Origin: Planococcaceae bacterium Storch 2/2-2
GTDB lineage: Bacteria > Bacillota > Bacilli > Bacillales_A > Planococcaceae
Length of the DNA: 64,000 nt
Direction: 5' to 3'
Assembly (NCBI GenBank): GCA_009740415.1
Contig: WOYE01000009.1
Location: forward strand, 372,001 to 436,000
The position numbers were made by a program, and so were the translations under genes. Below the pieces are notes generated by a model, which had not been told where the DNA came from, searched no databases, and saw only the letters and a program-made list of their open reading frames with translations. Shown piece after piece: positions 26,272 through 35,093 of this stretch (within the stretch, counting starts at the first letter, position 1; each line of letters begins with the position of its first letter).

Positions 26272-26326
26272 TTCGGTCGGTAGACGCCTGCGAGAGAGCA
26301 AGCCCGCGGCAAGCGTACCGACTGAA
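26272..26326. repeat. Dispersed repeat, copy R3 (short form)
   Basis: Ends are an 11-bp imperfect inverted repeat (TTCGGTCGGTA at 26272-26282, TACCGACTGAA at 26316-26326). The inner block at 26283-26303 matches copy R2 at all but a few positions. Confidence 0.6.
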
Positions 26327-26342
26327 GATGGGCAATAAAAGA

Positions 26343-26386
26343 AACCCAGTGACGATTTACGAATCAACGTAAATCGCTACTGGGTT
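26343..26386. terminator. Terminator between convergent genes
   Basis: Long hairpin AAACCCAGT...ACTGGGTTT with inner CGATTTACG/CGTAAATCG pairing. Confidence 0.85.
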
Positions 26387-26456
26387 TTCGTTTGTCTTGT
26401 GTCTTTTTATCGTGTCGTCGCCGATGGGGCGACTCATGTGTCATCTCGTAGACGAT

Positions 26457-27185
26457 TTAATTGTTCAATGCTACGATGTTTTTAATTTTTTTCGCTTCAT
26501 CTTCAACGAGGTGAGCGGACTGTTCCGTGTCGGCATTGTACAGTGTAATCGCGTCACCGTCTTCTTCCCAAAGGAGGAAGTTCGTACCCGATTGGTCCGT
26601 CGCTCCGTTTTCAACAGCGAATGTGTACGTCGCTGGCTGTTCGAACGTAATGTCTTCATCCGTCCATGTGACGTCTTCGAGCGCCGTTTCGAGTTCAGCG
26701 ACCGATGAGCCTGTCACTTCGTTCATTCGTACATTTCGTGTCTGTTCGTCGTCGTATTTAAAAATCGCAACGTGTGGTACTTCTGAGTTACCAGGGTCGG
26801 TGACGTCGAGTTCCACTGCGTTCATGACCGGTGGGTGCGACATGCCCATCTGTTCGGTATGCGCGACATCGACATGTTGACCTCGTTTTAACGAATCGCG
26901 TAACGTTTTGTCCAGTTCGCCCGTTGAAAAGAACACTTGTTGTCCTTCTGATTTTCCTTCGAAAATCGGTGACTCCTCAATCGTTACTAAAATGCGTTCG
27001 TCGGATACGTCATCGATGATCCCTTTCGTATGGAGAAGTGTCATTTCTTCACCGTCCTTCGTTTCGACTTGTTCGGTTTCATCTGCAGGTTGTTCTTCTT
27101 TCGGCGTTTCGTCATTACATGCAGCGAGCCCGAGTGCGAGCGTTCCTGCTGCGAGTGGGAACAGCCATTTTTTCATCGTTGTCAT
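26457..27185 (-). CDS. Lipoprotein of unknown function, two-part
   Basis: 242 aa. Signal peptide with lipobox LAAC (Cys23), Glu/Asp-rich tether, then two beta-rich segments. The first (GIIDDVSDERILVTIEE...GQHVDVAH) resembles the OB-like DUF3221 fold of Bacillus lipoproteins; the second (HVAIFKYDDEQ..., LLWEEDGDAITLYN) is not recognised. ATG 27185 has AGAGGA 9 bases upstream, and the pirin gene stop is 5 bases before it, so they form an operon. The link to pirin has no obvious reason. Confidence 0.65.
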   Translation of the reverse strand: MTTMKKWLFPLAAGTLALGLAACNDETPKEEQPADETEQVETKDGEEMTLLHTKGIIDDVSDERILVTIEESPIFEGKSEGQQVFFSTGELDKTLRDSLKRGQHVDVAHTEQMGMSHPPVMNAVELDVTDPGNSEVPHVAIFKYDDEQTRNVRMNEVTGSSVAELETALEDVTWTDEDITFEQPATYTFAVENGATDQSGTNFLLWEEDGDAITLYNADTEQSAHLVEDEAKKIKNIVALNN

Positions 27186-27190
27186 ATGAA

Positions 27191-28015
27191 TCAATCCTCT
27201 TTCTTTTCGAGTGTGTGGAAATATCCGTTTCGATAATCTTGAAACGCTCGTTGCAATTCTTCGTCGGTCGTCATGACGAATGGACCGCGTGCTGCGATCG
27301 GTTGGCCGAGTGGTTTTCCCGCATACAATAAGACGAGTAAATCGTCGGTCGCTGTCATCGTGACACTCGTCCCTTTCCCATCGAAGTGAACGGCTTGGCG
27401 TGCAGTGGCTGGACGTTCGTTCGTGCCGAACGTGCCGCTTCCTTCTAAAACGGCTGCGAACGTTTTCCAGTCGCTCGGTGTCGGAATCGTCACCGTTTCA
27501 CCTGCTGGAACGCGTACTTCAAAAAAGTGAACCGGCTGTATTGTTTCCGTCGGTGCTTCGTATGCGCCGAGCGCACCTGCGAACAGTCGAATCGTACTTG
27601 CGCCGATGGAGACGACTGGCATGTCGCGAGCGAGCAACGTTTGGTAGTTGCTTTCACGCATTTTTTCGTCCGCTGGCAAGTTCACCCATAGTTGCAACAC
27701 TTGGGCACGCGTTCCTTTTGCCGGTTCTTCGCTATGGAGGACGCCGTGTCCAGCGGTCATCCATTGGACGTCACCTTCGTGAATCGTCCCTGGTCCGTTC
27801 GCTGTGTCGAAATGTTCGACCGTGCCGCTGACGACGTACGTCACCGTTTCGATACCGCGGTGTGGGTGAGGACCGAATGTCCCTTCTACGAAGTCGTCAT
27901 GTGCTAAAAAGAGAAATGGGTCGTTTTGCTCCATTTCGTACGGGTCGAGCACCATTCCGACGATATGGTCCCCATTTTGTTGGTAATGCGTCGTTGATAC
28001 GTTCGTTACGTTCAT
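27191..28015 (-). CDS. Pirin family protein (bicupin)
   Basis: 274 aa, normal length. The N-terminal cupin keeps the metal site pattern GPHPHRGIETVTYVVSG and HxDxxG-type EGDVQWMTAGHGVLHSE; the C-terminal cupin is more diverged. Bacterial pirins can oxidise quercetin-like flavonols or bind regulators; the role here is open. ATG 28015 has AAAGGGGAGA upstream. The longer frame to 28171 crosses the divergent promoter and is rejected. First gene of the operon with the 26457 lipoprotein. Confidence 0.9.
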   Translation of the reverse strand: MNVTNVSTTHYQQNGDHIVGMVLDPYEMEQNDPFLFLAHDDFVEGTFGPHPHRGIETVTYVVSGTVEHFDTANGPGTIHEGDVQWMTAGHGVLHSEEPAKGTRAQVLQLWVNLPADEKMRESNYQTLLARDMPVVSIGASTIRLFAGALGAYEAPTETIQPVHFFEVRVPAGETVTIPTPSDWKTFAAVLEGSGTFGTNERPATARQAVHFDGKGTSVTMTATDDLLVLLYAGKPLGQPIAARGPFVMTTDEELQRAFQDYRNGYFHTLEKKED

Positions 28016-28127
28016 TGCAATCTCCCCTTTCATTCGTCTGTAGTATACCCGATTTGTTCTTTTTTCACTCATTTTTAGATAAACGAATGAAAAATTGGGT
28101 ATGATGAATGAAAAGGAGAGAGATGCC

Positions 28128-28595
28128 ATGTATGAACAAACGTACGATACGCCATTCGGTCGATGGGTCATTCAAACGGTGAACCGCCGCATTACGTGGA
28201 TGGCACCAGAGATGGTGGAACGAACCCGTTTCGCTGAACGAGAAACGACGTTAATGAAAGTAGCGGCTGCACAAATGATCGATTATATGGAAGGGAATCG
28301 GTCTTCGATCGACGTTCCGGTCGCAGTCGAAGGGACGGACTTTCAAGTCGAAGTGTACGAAGCGACGCGCGTCATTCCGTATGCAGAGACACGGTCGTAT
28401 CAACAAATTTCGGCTTATCTCGGTCGTCCGAAAGCAACGCAAGCGGTCGGACGCGCTTTAAGCAACAATCGGATTTTACTTGCGATTCCTTGCCACCGGG
28501 TCATTTACACGAATGGTCAAACCGGTGAATACGTCGGGGGAGCGGCGTTAAAACAAGCGCTCCTTCGTCACGAACGAGCGAATGTTCGCGTATGA
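28128..28595 (+). CDS. ogt: Methylated-DNA-[protein]-cysteine S-methyltransferase
   Basis: 155 aa. The suicide acceptor motif IPCHRV (Cys122), the DNA-binding helix (ETRSYQQISAYLGRPKATQAVGRALSNN, with the arginine finger) and the C-terminal GEYVGGAALKQALLRHE are complete. It removes O6-alkyl groups from guanine in one-use fashion. Start 28128 has AAAAGGAGAG upstream. The fetA-like ATPase begins inside its stop codon (4-base overlap), so a repair gene heads this three-gene unit. Confidence 0.95.
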   Translation: MYEQTYDTPFGRWVIQTVNRRITWMAPEMVERTRFAERETTLMKVAAAQMIDYMEGNRSSIDVPVAVEGTDFQVEVYEATRVIPYAETRSYQQISAYLGRPKATQAVGRALSNNRILLAIPCHRVIYTNGQTGEYVGGAALKQALLRHERANVRV

Positions 28596-29227
28596 CGTTA
28601 TTCCATTTACAGGACGTCCAATTTTTAGATGTGTTGCACGTCGACGAGTTGACGATTGAACGAGGGAAGACGACGTGTATCGTCGGAACGAGCGGAGCAG
28701 GAAAGTCGACGCTCGTTCGTTTGCTCAATCGAATGAATCCGTTGACGAGCGGGACGATTACGTATGAAGGGGTCGATCTTGAAACGATCGATCCGGTCGC
28801 TTTGCGGCGCGACGTCGTCATGCTCGCGCAAACCCCGCTCCTTTTTAAAGGAACGGTCGAAGAAAACGTCCAAAAAGGGGTTCAATTCGCTGAAAAAGAA
28901 GAGAAAACGAAAGAGGAAATCGCCCGTGCGCTCGAAACGGTGTCGCTCGCTATCGACGGCGCGACGGATGTGGCGAAGCTGTCGGGTGGGGAGAAGCAAC
29001 GCGTCGCACTCGCTCGCGTCTTATTGATGGACCCGAACGTGTACTTATTGGATGAGCCGACGAGCGCGCTCGATCCGGGGACGGAGGAAGAAGTGATGCG
29101 CGCTTTTTTAGAAGAAACGAAGCGTCGTCAACAGACCGTACTCATCATTACCCATTCGCGCGACGTAGCCGAACAGTTTGCAGACCGCATCATTACGGTA
29201 GAGAAAGGGCGGATCGTCCATGATTGA
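28592..29227 (+). CDS. fetA: ABC exporter ATP-binding protein, FetA-like
   Basis: 211 aa. Walker A GTSGAGKST, Q loop LAQTPLLF, signature LSGGEKQRVALAR, Walker B NVYLLDEPTSALD and the H-loop ITHSRDVAEQ are present, so it should be active. It precedes, with an 8-base overlap, a UPF0014/FetB permease. FetAB in Escherichia coli exports iron and supports oxidative stress resistance; the substrate here is inferred from homology only. Confidence 0.85.
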   Translation: MTLFHLQDVQFLDVLHVDELTIERGKTTCIVGTSGAGKSTLVRLLNRMNPLTSGTITYEGVDLETIDPVALRRDVVMLAQTPLLFKGTVEENVQKGVQFAEKEEKTKEEIARALETVSLAIDGATDVAKLSGGEKQRVALARVLLMDPNVYLLDEPTSALDPGTEEEVMRAFLEETKRRQQTVLIITHSRDVAEQFADRIITVEKGRIVHD

Positions 29228-30002
29228 TATCGAACTATGGCGTATGCTCGCTGCGTACGGTTTCGTCGTCCTCGTTTTATTCATTTTTCAATGGCGTGGC
29301 ATTGCGCGCAAAACGCAGTTGATCGTAGCGACGTTGCGGATGACGATTCAATTGATGATCGCAGGGTACGTACTCGCGTACATTTTTGAACATCCGCATC
29401 CGCTCGTCGTCGTCGGTGTCGTACTCGGCATGGTCGCTTTCGCGATCGGGACGATCTATCGCAGATTGGACGGTCCGCTTTCCTTACGTTTGAAGCGGGT
29501 CATCGCCTTATCGATGGCGTCGGGCTCTATTTTGGCGCTCGTCTATTTTTTAGGTGTCGTCTTGCATGTGACGCCGTGGTTTGAACCGCGGTACGTTTTG
29601 CCGATTGCGGGCATGATGATCGGAAATGCGATGACCGGCGTGACGCTCGGTATGCAGTCGCTCATGACGGCGATGGACGAGTCGCGCGATACGATCGAAG
29701 GATCGCTTATGCTCGGTGCGACCCCGGAACGTGCCGTGAAGCCGTACGTCGACCGAGCGTTCGATGCCGCCGTCCTTCCGACGTTGAACAGTTTCATCGG
29801 AATGGGCATCGTCTTTTTACCCGGGTTAATGACCGGTCAAATTATCGCTGGAGCAAACCCTGTCACTGCGATTCAATACCAAATCGTGACGATGCTCGGT
29901 GTACTCGGTGGCGTCGCGATGAGTGTCATTTTAGCGACACAGCTCGGCTACCGTACGTATTTTTCAAAAGATGCTCGTCTGTTACGACCGGATGAACGTT
30001 AA
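29220..30002 (+). CDS. fetB: UPF0014 (FetB-like) ABC permease
   Basis: 260 aa with about seven membrane helices. Family hallmarks TLRMTIQLMIAGYVLAYIF, IAGMMIGNAMTGVTLGMQSL, ESRDTIEGSLMLGATPERAVKPYVDRAFDAAVLPTLNS and GMGIVFLPGLMTGQIIAGANP are clear. It is the membrane partner of the ATPase just upstream. Last of the ogt-fetA-fetB unit; no strong terminator follows directly. Confidence 0.9.
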   Translation: MIDIELWRMLAAYGFVVLVLFIFQWRGIARKTQLIVATLRMTIQLMIAGYVLAYIFEHPHPLVVVGVVLGMVAFAIGTIYRRLDGPLSLRLKRVIALSMASGSILALVYFLGVVLHVTPWFEPRYVLPIAGMMIGNAMTGVTLGMQSLMTAMDESRDTIEGSLMLGATPERAVKPYVDRAFDAAVLPTLNSFIGMGIVFLPGLMTGQIIAGANPVTAIQYQIVTMLGVLGGVAMSVILATQLGYRTYFSKDARLLRPDER

Positions 30003-30089
30003 CAATTCCCTTTTTTAGTAAAAAGGTTTACAACATCATAAAAGGTGGTAGTAAACAAACAGTTCAAGAAAAGAAGGGGTTGGATCGAT

Positions 30090-30581
30090 ATGAAAAAATA
30101 TGTAGCTGCTCTCGGAATTGGTGCGGCACTCGTGTTAGGTGCTTGCAGTGACAATTCGAAAGAGGCCGTCGACAACGTGGAAGAAGAAGTCGACAAAGAT
30201 ATGGAAAAAGTGACCGAGACGATGAATGAAGAGCTCGGTTTAGAAGAAGGTGCGGAGTACGGCAAATTGACGGACGAAACGATGCGTTCGTTCGTTGAGG
30301 AGAAAGTGCTTGAAGAAGGCGACGTCTTGAATAAGTCAGCTTTAGAAGATGGTGTCATCGGTATCGATGTCACGTTGAAAGAAGATAGCGAAGATCGTGC
30401 CATCGCGTTTTATGAAAAATTAGCGAACGAAGCGTTGAATTACGAAGGGTGGAACCGTCTGGAAGTTCATTACGACAACTTCGATGATACGATTACGATC
30501 GATCGTTCAGAAGATGTAGAAGACCCGACGGATGATCCGAACTTCGCACACGATGAAATTGTGAAAGCATTCGCAAAATAA
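30090..30581 (+). CDS. Small acidic lipoprotein
   Basis: 163 aa. Lipobox VLGAC (Cys18) after a short signal peptide. The mature part is very acidic, first helical (KEAVDNVEEEVDKDMEKVTETMNEEL) then mixed. No family recognised. AAGAAGGGG upstream of ATG 30090; the longer frame from 30045 has no site. Monocistronic with its own terminator. Confidence 0.7.
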   Translation: MKKYVAALGIGAALVLGACSDNSKEAVDNVEEEVDKDMEKVTETMNEELGLEEGAEYGKLTDETMRSFVEEKVLEEGDVLNKSALEDGVIGIDVTLKEDSEDRAIAFYEKLANEALNYEGWNRLEVHYDNFDDTITIDRSEDVEDPTDDPNFAHDEIVKAFAK

Positions 30582-30594
30582 CGAAGCGATACGA

Positions 30595-30632
30595 AACGTG
30601 CTCGAGTGAACGGCTACTCGAGCACGTTTTTT
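30595..30632 (+). terminator. Terminator
   Basis: Thirteen-pair perfect stem AACGTGCTCGAGT/ACTCGAGCACGTT followed by T6. Confidence 0.95.
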
Positions 30633-30795
30633 CGTCGTTGGATCATGAAGAGGGACGTCTGTTTTTCGTTTGGATGGAGGAAAGAATCAGTCGATGTGCA
30701 TCGGTCAACTTGTTTTTGAATCGTTGAGCAAACGAGTAGACGAGCGAGGAGAAAAAAGAAATAATAGAGAGGAATAGGAAAAGGAGAGAATCATC

Positions 30796-31308
30796 GTGCC
30801 ACAAGAACGAGAACGACGCATTCAAATTGTAGAAGTAGAAGAAGAAGAGGCCAGGACGCTCGATCGGATGTTGGATTATTACTGTTACGACTATTCCGAA
30901 TTCGATCGAGCAGACATTTTAGATTCAGGGTCTTACGAATACATCGATGTGACAACGTATTTACAGCAAGAAACGAATTACCCGTATTTCATTACGTACA
31001 ACGATGAATATGCAGGATTTGCGCTCGTCCAAAAAAAGACGGACGAAACGGGAACGTATTGGTATTTACAAGATTATTTCATTATGCGAAAATATAGACA
31101 ATACGGACTCGGACGACGCGTCGCGACGAAATTGTTCGATCATTTCGAAGGCGAGTGGGAAGTGCGTCAAGATGCGACGAATGAACCGGCCCAAGCGTTT
31201 TGGGAACGTGTGATCGGAGCGTATACGAACGATTCGTATCGTTCGATTCGTCGCTCCGGTTGGGATGGACCGATTCAACGGTTCGTCGCGGATTCCGAGT
31301 CTGCTTAA
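30796..31308 (+). CDS. GNAT family N-acetyltransferase
   Basis: 170 aa. The acetyl-CoA motif reads YFIMRKYRQYGLGRRVATKLFD (R/QxxGxG), followed by the EVRQDATNEPAQAFWERVIGAY segment usual for this fold. The N terminus contains an acidic stretch (EVEEEEA) and a Tyr/Asp-rich helix. Substrate unknown. GTG 30796 follows AAAAGGAGAG. Monocistronic with a terminator 20 bases after the stop. Confidence 0.8.
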   Translation: MPQERERRIQIVEVEEEEARTLDRMLDYYCYDYSEFDRADILDSGSYEYIDVTTYLQQETNYPYFITYNDEYAGFALVQKKTDETGTYWYLQDYFIMRKYRQYGLGRRVATKLFDHFEGEWEVRQDATNEPAQAFWERVIGAYTNDSYRSIRRSGWDGPIQRFVADSESA

Positions 31309-31328
31309 ATACGATCAAGAACAACGTG

Positions 31329-31360
31329 TACGGATTGGAGAACCGATCCGTACTTTTTTC
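31329..31360 (+). terminator. Terminator
   Basis: GTACGGAT/ATCCGTAC stem with inner GG/CC pairs, then T6. Confidence 0.85.
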
Positions 31361-31433
31361 AATCATTTTTTCAACGAGTGAAACAGATCGGCTCGTTCAA
31401 CCGTAAAGAAGTGTGGAGAAAGGGGAAGGTCAT

Positions 31434-32501
31434 TTGAAACAGTTAGGATGGGTACTCATCGTGACGCTCGCTTTGTTCGGATGCAGTGCTGCGGTGGAAG
31501 AGACATCGCTCGTCGATGATGCGACCGATCGTTCGGTGTTTGACGCCGTTCGAGAAAAAGTGGACCGATTGGAACGCGAGCCGAAAGAACAAATTGGTGT
31601 GGCGGAAGAACCTCCGTCCGTCGAGCCGGAAGAGGTCGTCGTTGCACCGCCAGCCGAACGCGAACGACTAGTTGAACGTGTCGAATCGGTCGAGCAACCG
31701 CGCACAAAGGTGTGGAAACGACTTTCCGAACGAGAAAAGCGCGAACTCGTGACGGAAACAGAAAAAGAATGGCGAGCGGCTTTTCCGGAAGTGTACGACG
31801 TCGTTCGTGAAGCGATCGACGAACGGAAACCGTCATTCACCTTTTCGCTCTATGACATTCACGAAGACGACGTATTGCTCATCGTGGAACACCTCATTGA
31901 GACGAGTCGATACGAGACGTACATCGACAGTTGGGAAACGTGGCTCGATGACGAAGAAGGGGAAGTTCGGTTGACGTATGAGTTAGACCGTGAAGAAATT
32001 GAGCGACAAGAAGCATTCGTCAAAGAAGAAGTGGAGCGGATCGTTCGCGAAGTGATCGAACCGAACGATTCGGAATACGAACGGGTGAAAAAGTTGCACG
32101 ACTACATCGTCCGTCATACGGCGTACGATGAAGAGGCAGCGAATCGTTGTACCGATTATGAATGTTACGGATACGACCCGGCGAATACGGCGTACGGTTT
32201 GCTCGTCAATCGGCAAGCCGTTTGTGAAGGGTATGCACGGTTGTTGACCGCTTTGCTCGACCGGGTCGGCGTTCGTAATTATTACGTCGTCGGTGATGGT
32301 GGAGGAGAAGCGCATGCGTGGAACCTCGTGCAAGTAGACGGTGCGTATTATTACGTCGATGCGACGTGGAATGATCCTGTACCGGATGAGCCAGGCGTCG
32401 TCTTGTACGACTATTTTTTAGTACCGACGCACGAGTTGTATGATCACGCGTGGGTACAAGCGGACTATCCACCGACCGCGAGCGAACGATACGAACCGTA
32501 A
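31434..32501 (+). CDS. Lipoprotein with transglutaminase-like protease domain
   Basis: 355 aa. TTG 31434 is chosen because AGGGGAAGG lies 4-12 bases before it and the signal peptide with lipobox LFGC (Cys17) starts there; GTG 31413 is ahead of that site. A charged helical linker (30-110) precedes a transglutaminase-like fold. That fold carries a complete Cys-His-Asp triad: NRQAVCEGYARL, EAHAWNLV and YYVDATWND. Such domains in Firmicute lipoproteins act as cell-surface peptidases or in wall-linked processing. Substrate unknown. Confidence 0.85.
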   Translation: MKQLGWVLIVTLALFGCSAAVEETSLVDDATDRSVFDAVREKVDRLEREPKEQIGVAEEPPSVEPEEVVVAPPAERERLVERVESVEQPRTKVWKRLSEREKRELVTETEKEWRAAFPEVYDVVREAIDERKPSFTFSLYDIHEDDVLLIVEHLIETSRYETYIDSWETWLDDEEGEVRLTYELDREEIERQEAFVKEEVERIVREVIEPNDSEYERVKKLHDYIVRHTAYDEEAANRCTDYECYGYDPANTAYGLLVNRQAVCEGYARLLTALLDRVGVRNYYVVGDGGGEAHAWNLVQVDGAYYYVDATWNDPVPDEPGVVLYDYFLVPTHELYDHAWVQADYPPTASERYEP

Positions 32502-32549
32502 CAAAAACGGAGCGCTCGTGACGATGGAAGGGAAAGAAGAGGGGATCGG

Positions 32550-33191
32550 ATGTTTCAATTTTTATGGGAGGATGGCGCGCAACTGTTCGCATTTTTAACA
32601 GTCGTTTTCGTCATCGTCCTCGTGCCAGGACCGGATATGTTATTCGTATTGAGCCGTAGTATGGCAGGTGGCGCAAAAGAAGGGGTTGCGACGTCGATCG
32701 GCATTCAAGTCGGTGTGCTATTTCACATTTTACTTGCGGCATTTGGGGTGTCGGCGATTTTGCTGGCGTCAGCGACACTTTTTCAAGCGATCAAATACGT
32801 CGGAGCGTTTTACTTGTTGTACCTCGGGGTGCAGACGATTCGAAGTAAGAACGATTGGACGGTGATGGAGGGCGGAGAACAAAGTTCGATGCGGAAAGCG
32901 TTTTGGCAAGGAGCCGTGACGAATGTGTTCAATCCGAAAGTCGCGCTATTCTTTTTAACGTTTCTTCCGCAATTTATTAGGCCGGACGTCGCGAGTCCAT
33001 TTCTCCAATTCATCACGTACGGACTCATTTTTGCCGTCATCGGGTTTCTCGTCGATGCGGCCGTTGCGCTACTCGCTGATCGAGTGAGAACGTTATTTCT
33101 TCATCGAAAACGAGCGTTCCGTTTGCAACAGTGGGGAAGCGGCCTTCTTTTGATCGGCTTAGGGACGTGGCTCGCGCTCGAAGATCAGTGA
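32550..33191 (+). CDS. LysE/RhtB family amino-acid exporter
   Basis: 213 aa, six predicted membrane helices. The family signature VPGPDMLFVLSRSMAGGAKEGVATSIGIQVG and NVFNPKVALFFLTFLPQFI are intact. It exports amino acids or related small metabolites; specificity cannot be read. ATG 32550 has AGAGGGGATCGG upstream. It is 48 bases after the transglutaminase-like gene with no terminator between, so co-transcription is possible. Confidence 0.9.
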   Translation: MFQFLWEDGAQLFAFLTVVFVIVLVPGPDMLFVLSRSMAGGAKEGVATSIGIQVGVLFHILLAAFGVSAILLASATLFQAIKYVGAFYLLYLGVQTIRSKNDWTVMEGGEQSSMRKAFWQGAVTNVFNPKVALFFLTFLPQFIRPDVASPFLQFITYGLIFAVIGFLVDAAVALLADRVRTLFLHRKRAFRLQQWGSGLLLIGLGTWLALEDQ

Positions 33192-33198
33192 AAATAAG

Positions 33199-33236
33199 AA
33201 AGCACGTCGTATAGATGAACGATACGACGTGCTTTT
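33199..33236. terminator. Terminator between convergent genes
   Basis: AAAGCACGTCGTAT/ATACGACGTGCTTT stem with A run before and T run after; serves 32550 (+) and probably 33276 (-). Confidence 0.9.
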
Positions 33237-33275
33237 TGACATTGATGGACGCGGCCGATTCGCAACGATCGATCG

Positions 33276-33824
33276 TTAAAAAAGAAACGCCAACGTAAAG
33301 ACGAGGCCGATGAGCGCGACCGATTCGTACGCTGATTCGCGCAACAGAGGAGGGAACAGGCGTTGGAAAACGGTTTGATACAACGCCCATCCGGCCAATC
33401 CGCCGAGCGTATTCATGGCGAGGTCTCCGACGTCGCTTACGCGGTACAACGTGAACAACTGTCCAACTTCAATCGTCAACGAAACGAAAAAGCTAACAGT
33501 GACGACTGCAAGTGGCTGTCGATACGTGTCCCAAATGAAAGGGAGTAGAAGACCGAACGGAATGAAAAAGAGGACGTTTGCAACGTCGGTCATCCGCCAG
33601 CCGTTTTCAAAAAGGTGTCCGTCGATTACCGGATGAACAATCGTCCCTTCGACACGTAACAGCCGTTGCCATTCCGATAGGCTCGGAAACCCGACGACTT
33701 CTTTCACCGCAACGGTCAAATAAAGAGCGAATAATAGAAAGGCGAAAAACGTCGTGCGCGATTCGCGTTGAATGATCGTATAGAGCAGTATACAAAAGAT
33801 GAGAATCGCTCCGATAAGTAACAT
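33276..33824 (-). CDS. VanZ family membrane protein
   Basis: 182 aa with five hydrophobic segments. VanZ hallmarks are DVANVLFFIPFGLLLPF, LTIEVGQLFTLYRVSDVGDLAMNTLGGLAGW. VanZ proteins are linked to teicoplanin tolerance in enterococci; most chromosomal members have unknown roles in the envelope. ATG 33824 has AAGGAGGCAG upstream, so the longer frame to 33962 is rejected. Divergent from the glutathione peroxidase gene. Confidence 0.85.
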   Translation of the reverse strand: MLLIGAILIFCILLYTIIQRESRTTFFAFLLFALYLTVAVKEVVGFPSLSEWQRLLRVEGTIVHPVIDGHLFENGWRMTDVANVLFFIPFGLLLPFIWDTYRQPLAVVTVSFFVSLTIEVGQLFTLYRVSDVGDLAMNTLGGLAGWALYQTVFQRLFPPLLRESAYESVALIGLVFTLAFLF

Positions 33825-34000
33825 GAACTGCCTCCTTCCTTTTCTACTACTGTACGAAATCGTTCTGAAGAACGGAGGAGGAATTTTCTTAATAATGTAT
33901 GAAGAAAAGAGATTCCAAACGCCCATCGAGACGTTTTCGTAAAAGAAGACGTTTCGCATCATACGAAAAGGTGTACACTAAGAGAAAGGAGAGGATCGAT

Positions 34001-34474
34001 ATGAAATTATCTGATTTTACGGTACGTGCGATGGACGGAGAGGCAGTGTCGCTCGCAGCGTATGAAGGAGACGTCGTTCTCGTCGTCAATACGGCGAGCA
34101 AATGTGGATTCACGCCACAATTTGAAGGGCTCGAGCAATTGTATACGACGTATCGCGACCGTGGTTTCACCGTGTTAGGGTTCCCGTGCAACCAATTTGC
34201 GAGTCAAGATCCTGGAACGAATGAAGAGATCGAACAGTTTTGCCAGCTCAATTACGGCGTCACCTTTCCGATGTTTGCCAAAATTGACGTAAACGGCGAT
34301 GGGGAAGACCCGCTGTATACGTGGTTAAAAGAGGAGCAGAGCGGATTGCTCGGTGGTGCGATCAAGTGGAATTTTACGAAATTTTTAATCGATCGCGACG
34401 GACGTGTCGTGAAACGATTCGCTCCTCAAACGAAGCCTGAGCGTTTAGTCGACGACATCGAGTCGATCCTCTAA
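34001..34474 (+). CDS. Glutathione peroxidase family thiol peroxidase
   Basis: 157 aa. Peroxidatic Cys35 (TASKCGFT), Gln65 (FPCNQF) and Trp123 (IKWNFTKFL) form the standard active site. Family members in Gram-positives generally use thioredoxin and reduce peroxides. ATG 34001 has AAAGGAGAGG upstream. Monocistronic with its own terminator. Confidence 0.95.
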   Translation: MKLSDFTVRAMDGEAVSLAAYEGDVVLVVNTASKCGFTPQFEGLEQLYTTYRDRGFTVLGFPCNQFASQDPGTNEEIEQFCQLNYGVTFPMFAKIDVNGDGEDPLYTWLKEEQSGLLGGAIKWNFTKFLIDRDGRVVKRFAPQTKPERLVDDIESIL

Positions 34475-34487
34475 TCGAGAATCGGGC

Positions 34488-34516
34488 AGCCTTTTCCAAA
34501 TGGGAGAGGCTTTTTT
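34488..34516 (+). terminator. Terminator after the peroxidase gene
   Basis: Ten-pair stem (with G-T pairs) AGCCTTTTCC/GGGAGAGGCT and T6. Confidence 0.8.
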
Positions 34517-34587
34517 CATTCAAACGGTTAGAAGAGGGGAATAAAGGGAAAGGGTCTATATGAAATGAAGAGAGGATGACATAATGA

Positions 34588-34995
34588 ATGGAACGAGTAG
34601 TTGTAGCAGTGGACGGTTCGGATCATGCGAAACGTGCTGTGAAAGAGGCGACTCGCATCGTAGAAGATGGCGGCGTCATTAAAATTGTGTACGTATTAGA
34701 ATATGGAGACGTGCAAGAAGAAGCGAGACTCGTCGGGTCACCTGAAGAAATAGAAGCACGTCGAGAAGAAGTGCTCGGACCGGTGATCGCTGAAATGAAA
34801 CAATTAAGTATACCGTACGAAGTGCACGTGCTAACAGGCGATCCGGGCGAAACGATCGCGCAATTCGTCGAACGTCAAGGCGATGCAGTCGTCATCGGAC
34901 ATCGCGGGTTGAGCGGTTGGAAAAAAATGATGCTCGGTAGCGTGAGTGAATACGTATTGCACCACGTGACGTGTCCGGTCGTCATCGTCAAGTGA
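34588..34995 (+). CDS. Universal stress protein (UspA family, ATP-binding type)
   Basis: 135 aa. N-terminal VVVAVDGSDHAKRAV and the C-terminal Gx2Gx9GS motif (GHRGLSGWKKMMLGSVSEYVLHHVTCPVVIV) place it in the nucleotide-binding Usp branch. It acts as a cytosolic dimer in stress tolerance; its client is unknown. ATG 34588 has AGAGGATGA upstream; a nearer ATG (34584) is in another, quickly closed frame. Confidence 0.9.
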   Translation: MERVVVAVDGSDHAKRAVKEATRIVEDGGVIKIVYVLEYGDVQEEARLVGSPEEIEARREEVLGPVIAEMKQLSIPYEVHVLTGDPGETIAQFVERQGDAVVIGHRGLSGWKKMMLGSVSEYVLHHVTCPVVIVK

Positions 34996-34998
34996 AAG

Positions 34999-35031
34999 TC
35001 GTCGATTGTATCGAACGGCTTTTTTCTTTTT
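34999..35031 (+). terminator. Terminator after usp
   Basis: Stem AGTCGTCGAT/ATCGAACGGCT (G-T and one bulge) followed by a long T-rich run. Confidence 0.6.
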
Positions 35032-35093
35032 TTGACCGTTTGGACCGATTCATTTGCTATACTGAAAGAAATCGAACGTAAAGGGGTGGCGCG

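Larger units (their letters stand above)
26146..26456. other. 311-bp gene-free interval with repeat R3 and terminator
   Basis: Between convergent genes. It contains repeat R3 (26272-26326) and a shared terminator (26343-26386). No other feature is supported. Confidence 0.6.
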
